DNA of 64,000 bases from Patescibacteria group bacterium (GTDB taxonomy: Bacteria; Patescibacteriota; Patescibacteriia; Patescibacteriales; Patescibacteriaceae), in contig CP129471.1 in NCBI GenBank assembly GCA_030583705.1, forward strand, positions 176,506 through 240,505. The letters are read 5' to 3'. Positions 38,693 through 46,286 of the stretch are shown piece after piece; position 1 is the first letter of the stretch, and every line of letters begins with the position of its first letter. The notes under the pieces were generated by a model that saw nothing but the letters and a program-made list of their open reading frames with translations, searched no databases and was not told the origin of the DNA. Position numbers and translations under genes: made by a program.

Positions 38693-38908
38693 ATGATGGC
38701 ACTTCGTTCAGCAAATGGCTTAACCTCAGAAACTAATAGACTTATAGGGAAAACAGTACATTTCTTGGTTTTTATTACGATAATTACAATCTCGTATAAA
38801 ACATGGGGGATAAAAATGATTGAAGAGTTTGTTTTTTATATAGTTTCGATACTTTCATTTGCCCTTACAAAATTCATTTTACTTATTACAGGAGTCTGGA
38901 AATACTAA
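38693..38908 (+). CDS. Small protein with two predicted membrane segments
   Basis: The 71-aa ORF starts 12 bp after the previous stop. It has two hydrophobic stretches (VHFLVFITIITISY and FVFYIVSILSFALTKFILLI) and a Lys/Trp-containing loop. It may be coupled to the upstream gene. No family is known to me and no Shine-Dalgarno is seen, so it may also be a chance ORF. Confidence 0.35.
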   Translation: MMALRSANGLTSETNRLIGKTVHFLVFITIITISYKTWGIKMIEEFVFYIVSILSFALTKFILLITGVWKY

Positions 38909-38930
38909 ATAACGATAGCAGTGTTACTTT

Positions 38931-38959
38931 TTGACATGCTCAGAGAGCCTTGATATGAT
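38931..38959 (+). promoter_or_regulatory. Restriction endonuclease promoter
   Basis: TTGACA (38931-38936), 17-nt spacer, TATGAT (38954-38959). The spacer contains an inverted repeat GCTC-AGA-GAGC (38938-38948). A related word, CTCAGAAAAGCCTTG, recurs downstream near 38972. Confidence 0.72.
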
Positions 38960-39015
38960 GTAATAGACAGGCTCAGAAAAGCCTTGCTGTGTTTGACTAA
39001 TTACGGTTGTTTGTC

Positions 39016-39035
39016 TAGCTCAGGGCGGTGAGCTA
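39016..39035 (+). promoter_or_regulatory. Stem-loop in the endonuclease leader
   Basis: TAGCTCA/TGAGCTA, 7 bp, loop GGGCGG, about 30 nt before the ATG. Not followed by a compact U tract, so more likely a leader structure than a full terminator. Confidence 0.5.
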
Positions 39036-39066
39036 AAGTATTTTAATATTTTTAGGTTTTTGTTAT

Positions 39067-39783
39067 ATGAACTATTCGGTGCCAAAAAAACAATTATTAC
39101 CCTTTATTGGTAATGAAGATTTGTATAAAAATGTTGAAGTTGTTTTAAATGTAGCTAATAGAACAATAAAAGAAGCAGAAGATTTATATAAAAACTCTAT
39201 AGATCCATTTTCTGCTCTTTTTGATGTTGTTACATTAAATCTTAATTTTTCTGATTGGTTAATTAAGGAAAGAGGTAGACAGTCTCAAAAGACGATACAA
39301 AATGCCCTAGGAAGTTTCCATCAGGAAATATTAGGCAGTATTTCTGGTTGTGAGAGCTTAGGAAAGGGGAAGGTTATAGATTTAGTAAATCATGATAAGA
39401 AAATTATTGCTGAGGTAAAGAATAAATACAACACAACTAAAGGTAATCATAAAACAGCTGTTTACGATGATTTAAAAAAAATATTACAGAATGAATATAA
39501 TGGTTATACGGGTTATTATGTTGAGATAATACCAAGGGCAAAAAAAGAATATGATAAAGAATTTACACCACCAGATAATAAAACTAAAAAAAGAAGACCA
39601 ACGAATGTTAATATTAGAGTTATTGATGGGAAAAGTTTTTATGCTTTATTAAGTGGTGATAAAGATGCTTTAAAAAAACTATATTATATAATTCCTGATG
39701 TTATAGGGGATATTCTAGGAGTGGATATTAAGGAGATTAAAAATGAGAAAGTATTTAGAAATCTTTTTGATGTTATTTATTAA
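39067..39783 (+). CDS. Type II restriction endonuclease, Eco47II/Sau96I-like
   Basis: The 238-aa protein resembles the Eco47II family. The likely PD-(D/E)xK core is Asp105 (VIDLVNHD) with Glu116-x-Lys118 (IIAEVKNKYNTTKGNH). Family members cut GGNCC or GGWCC; the exact site here is a prediction from family only. It is followed by its presumed partner methyltransferase. Codon use is very A-rich compared with neighbours such as rpoD, consistent with transfer. Confidence 0.8.
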   Translation: MNYSVPKKQLLPFIGNEDLYKNVEVVLNVANRTIKEAEDLYKNSIDPFSALFDVVTLNLNFSDWLIKERGRQSQKTIQNALGSFHQEILGSISGCESLGKGKVIDLVNHDKKIIAEVKNKYNTTKGNHKTAVYDDLKKILQNEYNGYTGYYVEIIPRAKKEYDKEFTPPDNKTKKRRPTNVNIRVIDGKSFYALLSGDKDALKKLYYIIPDVIGDILGVDIKEIKNEKVFRNLFDVIY

Positions 39784-39820
39784 TAAATTTTAGCGAGTCA
39801 ACTATTATTTAAATAATCAT

Positions 39821-39855
39821 AACCCTTGCCTAATGCAAGGGTTATTTGATATAAT
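39821..39855 (+). promoter_or_regulatory. Dyad overlapping the methyltransferase promoter
   Basis: Perfect inverted repeat AACCCTTGC (39821-39829) / GCAAGGGTT (39835-39843) around CTAAT. An extended -10 TGATATAAT lies at 39847-39855; the best -35 (TTGCCT, 39826-39831, 18-nt spacer) lies inside the dyad. It may be a terminator for the endonuclease gene, an operator for the HTH of the methyltransferase, or both. Confidence 0.65.
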
Positions 39856-39885
39856 AATAATTATAAATTAATAACTTATATTAAT

Positions 39886-41151
39886 ATGGCTAAGTTATAT
39901 ACAGTCTTAGAAGCTTCTAATATTATTAATGTCTCCCCAGATACCATAAGGCGTTGGGAGAAGAAAGGGCTTATTAGGGCTGATAGATCAAAATTAAATT
40001 ATAGACTTTTTAATATTGAAGAATTACAGAGGATTATTAATAAAAATAATGGTAATCAAAAAAAGAACTATTATAAAATATTAAAAAGTAAAGAAAAGTC
40101 AGATTATTCGGTAATTGAGTTATTTGCTGGTGCTGGAGGTACGGCTATTGGTTTTGAACATGCTGGACTTAGACATGTTTTATTATCTGATATTGATAAA
40201 AATAGTGTACAGACCTTAAAAATGAATAAACCAAAATGGAATGTTGTTCAGGCTGATATTACAAAAATGGATTTTAAAGGTTTAAAAGCTGATATTGTTG
40301 AGGGTGGATTTCCTTGTCAGGCATTTAGTTATGCTGGTAAAAAACTAGGATTTGAAGACGCAAGAGGAACTCTATTTTTTGATTTTGCAAGATGCGTTAA
40401 AGAAGTTAGGCCAAAAGTTTTAATGGGTGAAAATGTAAGAGGTCTATTAAAGCATGAAAATGGAAAAACCTTGAAATCTATTTTAAATGTTTTAATTGAA
40501 TTAGGTTACAACGTAGCTTTTAGGGTTTTAAAAGCTCAATATTTTGATGTACCACAAAAAAGAGAAAGACTAATAATATTGGGTGTTCGGAAAGATTTAG
40601 ATTTACCAATATTTTTTCCAAAAGAAAAGGATTATACGATCTCTTTAAGAGAGGCTCTTGAAAATTGCCCTTATTCAGAAGGACAAAAATATCCAGAGAG
40701 AAAAAAAGAAATAATGGATCTTATTCCTCCTGGAGGGTATTGGCGAGATCTTCCACTTGATCTACAGAAAGAATATATGAGGTCAAGTTACTATATGGGA
40801 GGCGGTAAGACAGGCATGGCTCGTAGACTTTCATGGGATGAGCCTAGTCTTACATTAACATGTGCTCCAGCTCAAAAACAGACAGAAAGGTGCCACCCTG
40901 AAGAAACCAGACCTCTTAACGTTAGGGAGTATGCAAGAATACAAACATTTCCTGATACTTGGAAATTTTCTGGTCCAATATCTTCTCAATATAAGCAAAT
41001 CGGAAATGCTGTTCCAGCTAATTTAGGATATCATATAGGACGCTGTATTATTGCTATGCTGGATAAAAAGATAGACTCTAAGACAATGTATAAAGTTGAG
41101 CCAATAGATAAAATAGATGACCTTATACAGTTAAATCTTTTTGGATATTGA
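39886..41151 (+). CDS. MerR-type HTH fused to C5-cytosine DNA methyltransferase
   Basis: Residues 1-55 are a MerR-like winged helix (LYTVLEASNIINVSPDTIRR, WEKKGLI, FNIEEL). Residues about 75-400 are a C5-cytosine methyltransferase. Motif I is VIELFAGAGGTAIGF and motif IV GGFPCQAFS, with catalytic Cys144. Motif VI is MGENVRGL, motif VIII QKRERLIILG, and motifs IX/X are REYARIQTFP and QIGNAVP. It resembles enzymes of the Sau96I/Eco47II group and should protect the host from the adjacent endonuclease. The HTH suggests it controls its own or the endonuclease promoter. Confidence 0.9.
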   Translation: MAKLYTVLEASNIINVSPDTIRRWEKKGLIRADRSKLNYRLFNIEELQRIINKNNGNQKKNYYKILKSKEKSDYSVIELFAGAGGTAIGFEHAGLRHVLLSDIDKNSVQTLKMNKPKWNVVQADITKMDFKGLKADIVEGGFPCQAFSYAGKKLGFEDARGTLFFDFARCVKEVRPKVLMGENVRGLLKHENGKTLKSILNVLIELGYNVAFRVLKAQYFDVPQKRERLIILGVRKDLDLPIFFPKEKDYTISLREALENCPYSEGQKYPERKKEIMDLIPPGGYWRDLPLDLQKEYMRSSYYMGGGKTGMARRLSWDEPSLTLTCAPAQKQTERCHPEETRPLNVREYARIQTFPDTWKFSGPISSQYKQIGNAVPANLGYHIGRCIIAMLDKKIDSKTMYKVEPIDKIDDLIQLNLFGY

Positions 41152-41156
41152 TTTTT

Positions 41157-41414
41157 ATGACCAAGACCAAAAAAACTATCTCTACTGGAGTAGTCCACAC
41201 CATGCCTTCTGATCTAAAACAAGCTCTTAGCTCTTCTCCTAAGATCTTAACTACTTGGGAGAGTATTACCCCACTGGCTCGTAATGAGTGGATTTGTTGG
41301 GTAATTTCTTCTAAAAAAGAGAAAACCAGAGCTCGTCGGATAAAGATAGCTAAAGATAAGCTACTTGCTGGTTTACGTCGCCCTTGTTGCTGGGCTGGTT
41401 GTTCACATCGTTAA
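41157..41414 (+). CDS. YdeI/OmpD-associated (OmdA) family small protein
   Basis: The 85-aa protein ends with the OmdA-type signature: PLARNEWICWVISSKKEKTR, ARRI, then LRRPCCWAGCSHR. The family is named for bacteriocin protection; its biochemical role is unclear. A TTG at 41148 overlaps the methyltransferase stop, but ATG at 41157 is more likely. It ends the accessory island. Confidence 0.7.
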   Translation: MTKTKKTISTGVVHTMPSDLKQALSSSPKILTTWESITPLARNEWICWVISSKKEKTRARRIKIAKDKLLAGLRRPCCWAGCSHR

Positions 41415-41541
41415 TTTTCTACTTTTCTACTATGTGCTATTTAACATAGCTATTATTTATGTGCAGCTCTTGCCAATAATGCTTTTTTATGGTAGGCTGG
41501 TAATCTAACTAAATAGATTCGAATTTTCAAGCCTTCTAAAG

Positions 41542-41573
41542 ATAAGTGATATTTGAGAAATCGGGTCACTTAT
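41542..41573 (+). promoter_or_regulatory. Terminator-like hairpin directly before the helicase start codon
   Basis: ATAAGTGA (41542-41549) pairs with TCACTTAT (41566-41573), followed by TTTTATT and the ATG at 41581. The U tract occupies the ribosome-binding region, which suggests attenuation or translational control. Confidence 0.55.
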
Positions 41574-41580
41574 TTTTATT

Positions 41581-43029
41581 ATGTCAGAAACAAAAATCAC
41601 TTTTGCGTCTTTAGGTATTAAAGACTCAATACTTAAGGTTCTTTCCGGGCTTGGTTTAAGTACACCCACCCCGATTCAAGCCCAAGCTATCCCACCGGCC
41701 CTGGAAGGGCAGGATATAATTGGTATTGCCCAAACCGGCACAGGCAAAACTTTAGCCTTTGGTCTTCCAATGTTACAAAGATTATCTGCGCTAAAGGGGC
41801 GTGGTCTAGTGGTTGTCCCAACTAGAGAGCTGGCCAGCCAGGTAGCGCAAAGTATTAAGAAAGTAGGTTTACCCTTTGGACTTAAAACAGCTGTTTTAAT
41901 CGGGGGTGAAGCTATCCAAAAACAACTTTTTCTTTTAAGAAAAAATCCTCATATAGTTATTGCTACTCCAGGTCGTTTAATAGATCACTTAAAGCGTCGT
42001 ACCTTCAGTCTTGATGATGTAAAAACCATAGTATTAGATGAAGCTGATATGATGCTTGATCTTGGTTTTGCGCCTCAGATGGAAGAGATCCTTAAACTTG
42101 CCCCAACAGATAGACAAACCATGCTTTTTTCGGCTACTATGCCGGCGGCTATTGCCAAATTAGCAGCCAAGTATCTTAAGTTACCAATTAGTATTGAAGT
42201 AGCTCCACAGGGTACTACCGCTGAAACCGTTGATCAGGAAGTAATTATTGTAAAAGGTACAGATCGTTTTGCTTGTTTGGAAGATATTATTAAGAAGAAT
42301 AAAGGTTCAATTTTGGTTTTTGTCAGAACCAAGCATGGTGTAAAGGAAGTAGTAAAAAAACTAGCTGTTTCATCTCATTCAGTAGCTGAAATTCATTCCA
42401 ATCTCTCCCAAAGTCGTCGTAGTAAGACTTTAGAGTCTTTTAGAAGTGGTAGGACCAGAATTCTGGTAGCGACCGACGTGGCTTCTCGTGGACTTGATGT
42501 AAAGGGAATTGAGTTGGTCATTAACTATAATCTACCGGACGCTCATGCCGATTATGTTCATCGTATCGGTAGAACAGGTAGAGCTGGTCGTAACGGTAGG
42601 GCAATCTCTTTTGCCACTCCTGATCAATTAAGAGATATTAGTGCTATTGAAAAACTTATTAACAAGAAATTGTCTATTAGTAATAATACTTACTCTGTTG
42701 AGCCCAAGGTAAATCCTATCAACAATAATGCCCCTAGAGGTAGAAGTAATAATTCCGAGTACCCAAGAACCAGGAAGCCACATACTCCTAATAACGCACA
42801 AAGGGGTCCGAGAACTGGAGAAAGAAGCAATAGAAACGAAGACAGAAGAACCAGAGAAAGGAGCAATAGAAACGAAGATAGGAGAGTTGGAAGCGGACAG
42901 CCCAAACAAAGACGTTTTAGTAATAACAATCAAGGAAGTTCTTCAGCTAATGGAAGCAGACCACAGTATGGTCGTAATAACGGTGGACGTAAATTTAATA
43001 CCAACCGATCATCTAATAGGGAAAGATAG
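41581..43029 (+). CDS. DEAD-box RNA helicase
   Basis: ATP-dependent RNA helicase with all motifs: Q motif (TPTPIQAQAIP), AQTGTGKT, PTRELA, DEADMML, SATM, and the second domain with SRGLDVKG and HRIGRTGRAGRNG. The C-terminal 110 residues are a basic Arg/Asn-rich tail with two copies of ERSNRNEDRR, as in RNA-binding tails of CsdA/RhlE-type helicases. Likely roles are ribosome assembly or mRNA unwinding, often cold-linked. A hairpin leader precedes it. Confidence 0.93.
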   Translation: MSETKITFASLGIKDSILKVLSGLGLSTPTPIQAQAIPPALEGQDIIGIAQTGTGKTLAFGLPMLQRLSALKGRGLVVVPTRELASQVAQSIKKVGLPFGLKTAVLIGGEAIQKQLFLLRKNPHIVIATPGRLIDHLKRRTFSLDDVKTIVLDEADMMLDLGFAPQMEEILKLAPTDRQTMLFSATMPAAIAKLAAKYLKLPISIEVAPQGTTAETVDQEVIIVKGTDRFACLEDIIKKNKGSILVFVRTKHGVKEVVKKLAVSSHSVAEIHSNLSQSRRSKTLESFRSGRTRILVATDVASRGLDVKGIELVINYNLPDAHADYVHRIGRTGRAGRNGRAISFATPDQLRDISAIEKLINKKLSISNNTYSVEPKVNPINNNAPRGRSNNSEYPRTRKPHTPNNAQRGPRTGERSNRNEDRRTRERSNRNEDRRVGSGQPKQRRFSNNNQGSSSANGSRPQYGRNNGGRKFNTNRSSNRER

Positions 43030-43041
43030 GGAGATTAAAAG

Positions 43042-43062
43042 ATTATAGCATTATGCTATAAT
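43042..43062 (+). promoter_or_regulatory. Symmetric dyad containing the -10 of a near-leaderless gene
   Basis: ATTATAGCAT/ATGCTATAAT with one central T. The right arm holds TGCTATAAT, an extended -10, and the left arm the same on the other strand. The ATG at 43071 is 8 nt downstream of the -10, so the transcript should start on or next to it. Confidence 0.6.
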
Positions 43063-43070
43063 ATAACCAT

Positions 43071-44111
43071 ATGATCAAAAATCATCATTCTAATTATTTT
43101 CTGTTTCTTGCCTTGGCAGGCTCCATGGTCGTTGTCTATTTTATAGCTAAGCCATTTTTGAGTCCGCTTATTTTAGCCGCTATCTTCGCTTTTCTTTTTC
43201 AGCCGATCTATAAAAAGCTTTTAAATCATCTAAAAAAACGAGAAAGCCTGGCAGCTTTTTTTACAACCATTATTGCGGTTGTTTTGGTCTTATTACCGGT
43301 AACTTTTCTCGGAATCCAAATTTTTAAAGAGTCTAGTCAGCTGTATCAATCTTTGGTTAATGAAGGTGGTGGCGATTTTGTTGGGGCAATTGAAAATGCT
43401 CTTAATCAAGCTCGTGGCATTCTTCCGATTCCTGAAGATTTTCAAATTGATATTGGTCAGTATGTTAAACAAGGACTTGCGTTTTTAATTGAAAACCTTG
43501 GTGCTGTGTTTTCAAGTTTTGCTAAAATGCTTCTTAATTTACTTGTTTTCCTTATCGCTTTTTATTTCCTACTTAAAGATGGCAGTAAGTTAAAGAATTA
43601 TCTGGTGGTTTTGAGTCCTTTAGATGATACTGATGATGAGTTTATTGTATCTCGCTTAAAGACCGCAGTGTCGGCAGCTGTCAAAGGTAATCTCACTATT
43701 GGTCTTATTCAAGGTGTTTTAACGGGTATTGGTTTTGCGATCTTTGGAGTGCCAAACGCCGTATTATGGGGAAGTGTGTCCGTTATATCCGCTTTTTTAC
43801 CAGGTATCGGTACTGCCCTGGTTATTACTCCGGCAATTATATTTCTCTTTATTACTGGCAATACCTTTGGTGCGATAGGGCTTTTGGTTTGGGGAGTAAC
43901 CGCTGTTGGCCTTGTTGATAACTTCCTTGGCCCCAGACTGGTTGGTCGCGGGATGCAATTACACCCACTAATGGTCTTTATCGCTATTTTGGGTGGGCTA
44001 GCCTTTTTTGGACCATTAGGTTTTCTCCTGGGTCCGCTCGCCATGAGTGTTTGTCTTGCCTTAATTGAAATCTACGCCTCGCTTAAGGGTCGGGGGAATA
44101 AGACGGCATAA
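43071..44111 (+). CDS. AI-2E family transporter (PerM/YdiK-like)
   Basis: Polytopic membrane protein of 346 aa. The usual hydrophobic pair at the N terminus (FLALAGSMVVVYFIAKPFLS, PLILAAIFAFLFQPI) is followed by a central soluble loop and C-terminal helices with SVISAFLPGIGTALVI and GPLGFLLGPL. Members export autoinducer-2 or act as ion antiporters; the substrate here is open. Predicted to be leaderless. Confidence 0.88.
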   Translation: MIKNHHSNYFLFLALAGSMVVVYFIAKPFLSPLILAAIFAFLFQPIYKKLLNHLKKRESLAAFFTTIIAVVLVLLPVTFLGIQIFKESSQLYQSLVNEGGGDFVGAIENALNQARGILPIPEDFQIDIGQYVKQGLAFLIENLGAVFSSFAKMLLNLLVFLIAFYFLLKDGSKLKNYLVVLSPLDDTDDEFIVSRLKTAVSAAVKGNLTIGLIQGVLTGIGFAIFGVPNAVLWGSVSVISAFLPGIGTALVITPAIIFLFITGNTFGAIGLLVWGVTAVGLVDNFLGPRLVGRGMQLHPLMVFIAILGGLAFFGPLGFLLGPLAMSVCLALIEIYASLKGRGNKTA

Positions 44112-44137
44112 AATAGCTGGAATATTTTTCAATCAAT

Positions 44138-44162
44138 AACCCGCTTTCCTAGCGGGTTTTGC
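44138..44162 (+). terminator. Terminator after the AI-2E transporter gene
   Basis: AACCCGCT/AGCGGGTT, loop TTCCT, followed by TTGCTTT. Confidence 0.85.
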
Positions 44163-44238
44163 TTTATCTTGAAAATGTTATATAATAAATATATAAGCCT
44201 TTTGGCTGTTTATTATTTAATAAATTATAATTACTTAT

Positions 44239-45132
44239 ATGAAAGCTTTAATTGTTATTATTATCGTGGCTGTCTTAGGAGGTGCGGCCATTATGTTCTG
44301 GTCTAACCGGGACGATAATCTAAATCTTAATGATACTCCGCCTGTTTCAGTAACTCATCGTTGGCACGCGGTTAATGGTATTAACTTAAGTTTTCAATAC
44401 CCGATTGGTTATGATGTTTATGAGCCTTTTGTGGAGAATATTGAACCAGCGGTTTGGAGTGGAGTAGTTTTTGAAAACACCGAAACTAACCGTGAGATTA
44501 TCTTTGGCGAAGCTGAGGGTACAGACGGTCCTATGACTGTTACTATAGCCGCTTTTATGAATAGTAATAACCAAACCGCTCAGCAGTTTATTGAATTATC
44601 TCCAGCTTCAAATTTTAATCTCTCAGACGGAGAATTATCCGAAATAATGGTTGGTGAAGAAACTGCTTTAAGTTATCTTTCTGATGGTCTTTGGCAATAT
44701 GAACATGTAGTGGTGGCTAAAGAAGATTTTGTCTATATGTTTAGTGTTGGCTATAACGACGAGAATGATGAGATTAGACAGGTTTTTAGGGATCTTTTAA
44801 ACTCTGTTCGTTTTATTACCCCAGATGATCTTTTATCCGATGAAGCGGAGAGTGATTTTGTTATGGCTGTTTTGGTTAGAGAGCACGCTATGCAAGAATA
44901 TTCAGTTAGCGAAGCAGTGGTTAAAGTTTTAAGAATTGAACCTAGAGAATGGTCTGATGCTTGCTTGGGCCTACCTTCTGAAGAAGAAATGTGCGCCCAG
45001 GTTATTACCCCAGGTTATGAAGCTGAGGTGGAAGTGGCCGGTCGTTCAGTTTACTACCGTCTAAACGAGGAGGGTGATATGATTCGTTCGTCTTCAGAGT
45101 GGAGTGAGTCATTAGATGAGAATAATGAATAG
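44239..45132 (+). CDS. Membrane-anchored protein with PsbP-like and C-terminal conserved domains
   Basis: Short N-terminal hydrophobic anchor (residues about 2-21) and a roughly 180-residue PsbP/DUF-like beta domain (GINLSFQYPIGYDVYEP). A C-terminal domain follows with REWSDACLGLPSEEEMCAQ, then PGYEAEVEVAGRSVYYRLN. The last is a pattern I know from uncharacterised secreted proteins of several phyla (two Cys, then PGY). No enzymatic motif is seen. Probably exported. Confidence 0.55.
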   Translation: MKALIVIIIVAVLGGAAIMFWSNRDDNLNLNDTPPVSVTHRWHAVNGINLSFQYPIGYDVYEPFVENIEPAVWSGVVFENTETNREIIFGEAEGTDGPMTVTIAAFMNSNNQTAQQFIELSPASNFNLSDGELSEIMVGEETALSYLSDGLWQYEHVVVAKEDFVYMFSVGYNDENDEIRQVFRDLLNSVRFITPDDLLSDEAESDFVMAVLVREHAMQEYSVSEAVVKVLRIEPREWSDACLGLPSEEEMCAQVITPGYEAEVEVAGRSVYYRLNEEGDMIRSSSEWSESLDENNE

Positions 45133-45212
45133 CATTAGAGGTTTAAAGATAACTATTAAATTACTGGTTAATAATCAAAAGATAAAAATCAAGAGAATCA
45201 ATTAAGTTATAT

Positions 45213-45252
45213 AAATAAATAAGATACGCCTTAGGGCGTATCTTATTTATTT
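45213..45252. terminator. Bidirectional terminator with an 18-bp stem
   Basis: AAATAAATAAGATACGCC (45213-45230) pairs perfectly with 45235-45252, loop TTAG. It separates two convergent genes. Confidence 0.92.
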
Positions 45253-45297
45253 TAGCTTGGGTTGATATTATTATTAGTTTATTATTCCCTAGCTGTT

Positions 45298-46149
45298 TTA
45301 TTTTAATTTGTTTTCTGTAAATCTTTTGTAAAGCATATAGCTAGCTCCCAAAAAAGCTGCTCCACCTATTAGTTCAAAAGACTCTTCCAGTAAGCTGTCT
45401 ACCATAAAGAAGCCGATTGGGAAGTCCCAGTTAATTTCTTCATAACTTTGCCAAAGAGCGGCTAGGTTTTGATCGCCTAGATAAAGAGAAGAATTGTAAA
45501 AGGCTTCACCTAAAAGAGTATAAAAATTAGTATCAAAAACTCCGGACAAGGCTGTTCCGATAAAAGACATGCTACCAGCTAGGGCGTAGGCGATAAAACC
45601 AGTTAAGAGATATTTTCTAACAGCTAAAAATTCTTTAAGATTTTTCCAGTATTTAATGAGACCATATAAAGGTACGCCGGCTAAGACTCCAAAATAAAGC
45701 AGTTCAGTTAAGGTGCCCATCCAACCTTGTTCGGTTTCTTTAAATATTGCTTGCACATAACCCATTAAGGTGTGTCGGATGTCTCCCGCATCTTCTAAAA
45801 GCATTAATAAAAAGGCGATGGCCATGATAATCAGAAACCTTGAGATTTCTTTATTTTCTCTACCAATTCTTCCGGCGGTGTAAACAGATAATAGAGCTGA
45901 ACTGGCTAAAAAGAACCACTGGACTAGCTCACCCAGACCACTGTTTCTACCCCAGTGTTGGAAAAGAAAAGGTCGGTAGGTGAAATAGAAATAATCTGGC
46001 TTTAGGTTAAATAAAACGTCTCTTAAACCGAAAATATTTCTTAGATCAATTAAGTAAACAGCTAACCAGGAAAGTAAGATAAAAAGGCCAGTTAGGCCAA
46101 GAATTCTTTTAGCCATTAGTTGGTTGTTTTTAGTTTTAGGATTATCCAT
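45298..46149 (-). CDS. Polytopic membrane protein of unknown function
   Basis: 283 aa with about seven hydrophobic segments (for example RILGLTGLFILLSWLAVYLI, WFFLASSALLSVYTAG, FLIIMAIAFLLMLLEDAGD, LLYFGVLAGVPLYGLIKY). Acidic residues lie inside one helix (LLEDAGDIRH), and another acidic stretch is DSLLEESFELIGGA near the C terminus. Not recognised. It is transcribed towards the shared terminator at 45213. Confidence 0.6.
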   Translation of the reverse strand: MDNPKTKNNQLMAKRILGLTGLFILLSWLAVYLIDLRNIFGLRDVLFNLKPDYFYFTYRPFLFQHWGRNSGLGELVQWFFLASSALLSVYTAGRIGRENKEISRFLIIMAIAFLLMLLEDAGDIRHTLMGYVQAIFKETEQGWMGTLTELLYFGVLAGVPLYGLIKYWKNLKEFLAVRKYLLTGFIAYALAGSMSFIGTALSGVFDTNFYTLLGEAFYNSSLYLGDQNLAALWQSYEEINWDFPIGFFMVDSLLEESFELIGGAAFLGASYMLYKRFTENKLK

Positions 46150-46238
46150 AGTTGTTTAAAGATTTTTAATCTTAATAAACTATATCATTTTAAAGATAAT
46201 TAAAGCAAGGGGTATTGTATGTTATTTCAACATACAAA

Positions 46239-46263
46239 AAACTCGCCTTTTTAAAGCGAGTTT
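46239..46263 (-). terminator. Terminator of the repeat protein gene
   Basis: AAACTCGC/GCGAGTTT (46239-46246 and 46256-46263), A/T tracts on both sides. On the minus strand it is followed by TTTTGT. Confidence 0.85.
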
Positions 46264-46286
46264 TTTTGTGTTAAGATTTGTCTTTA

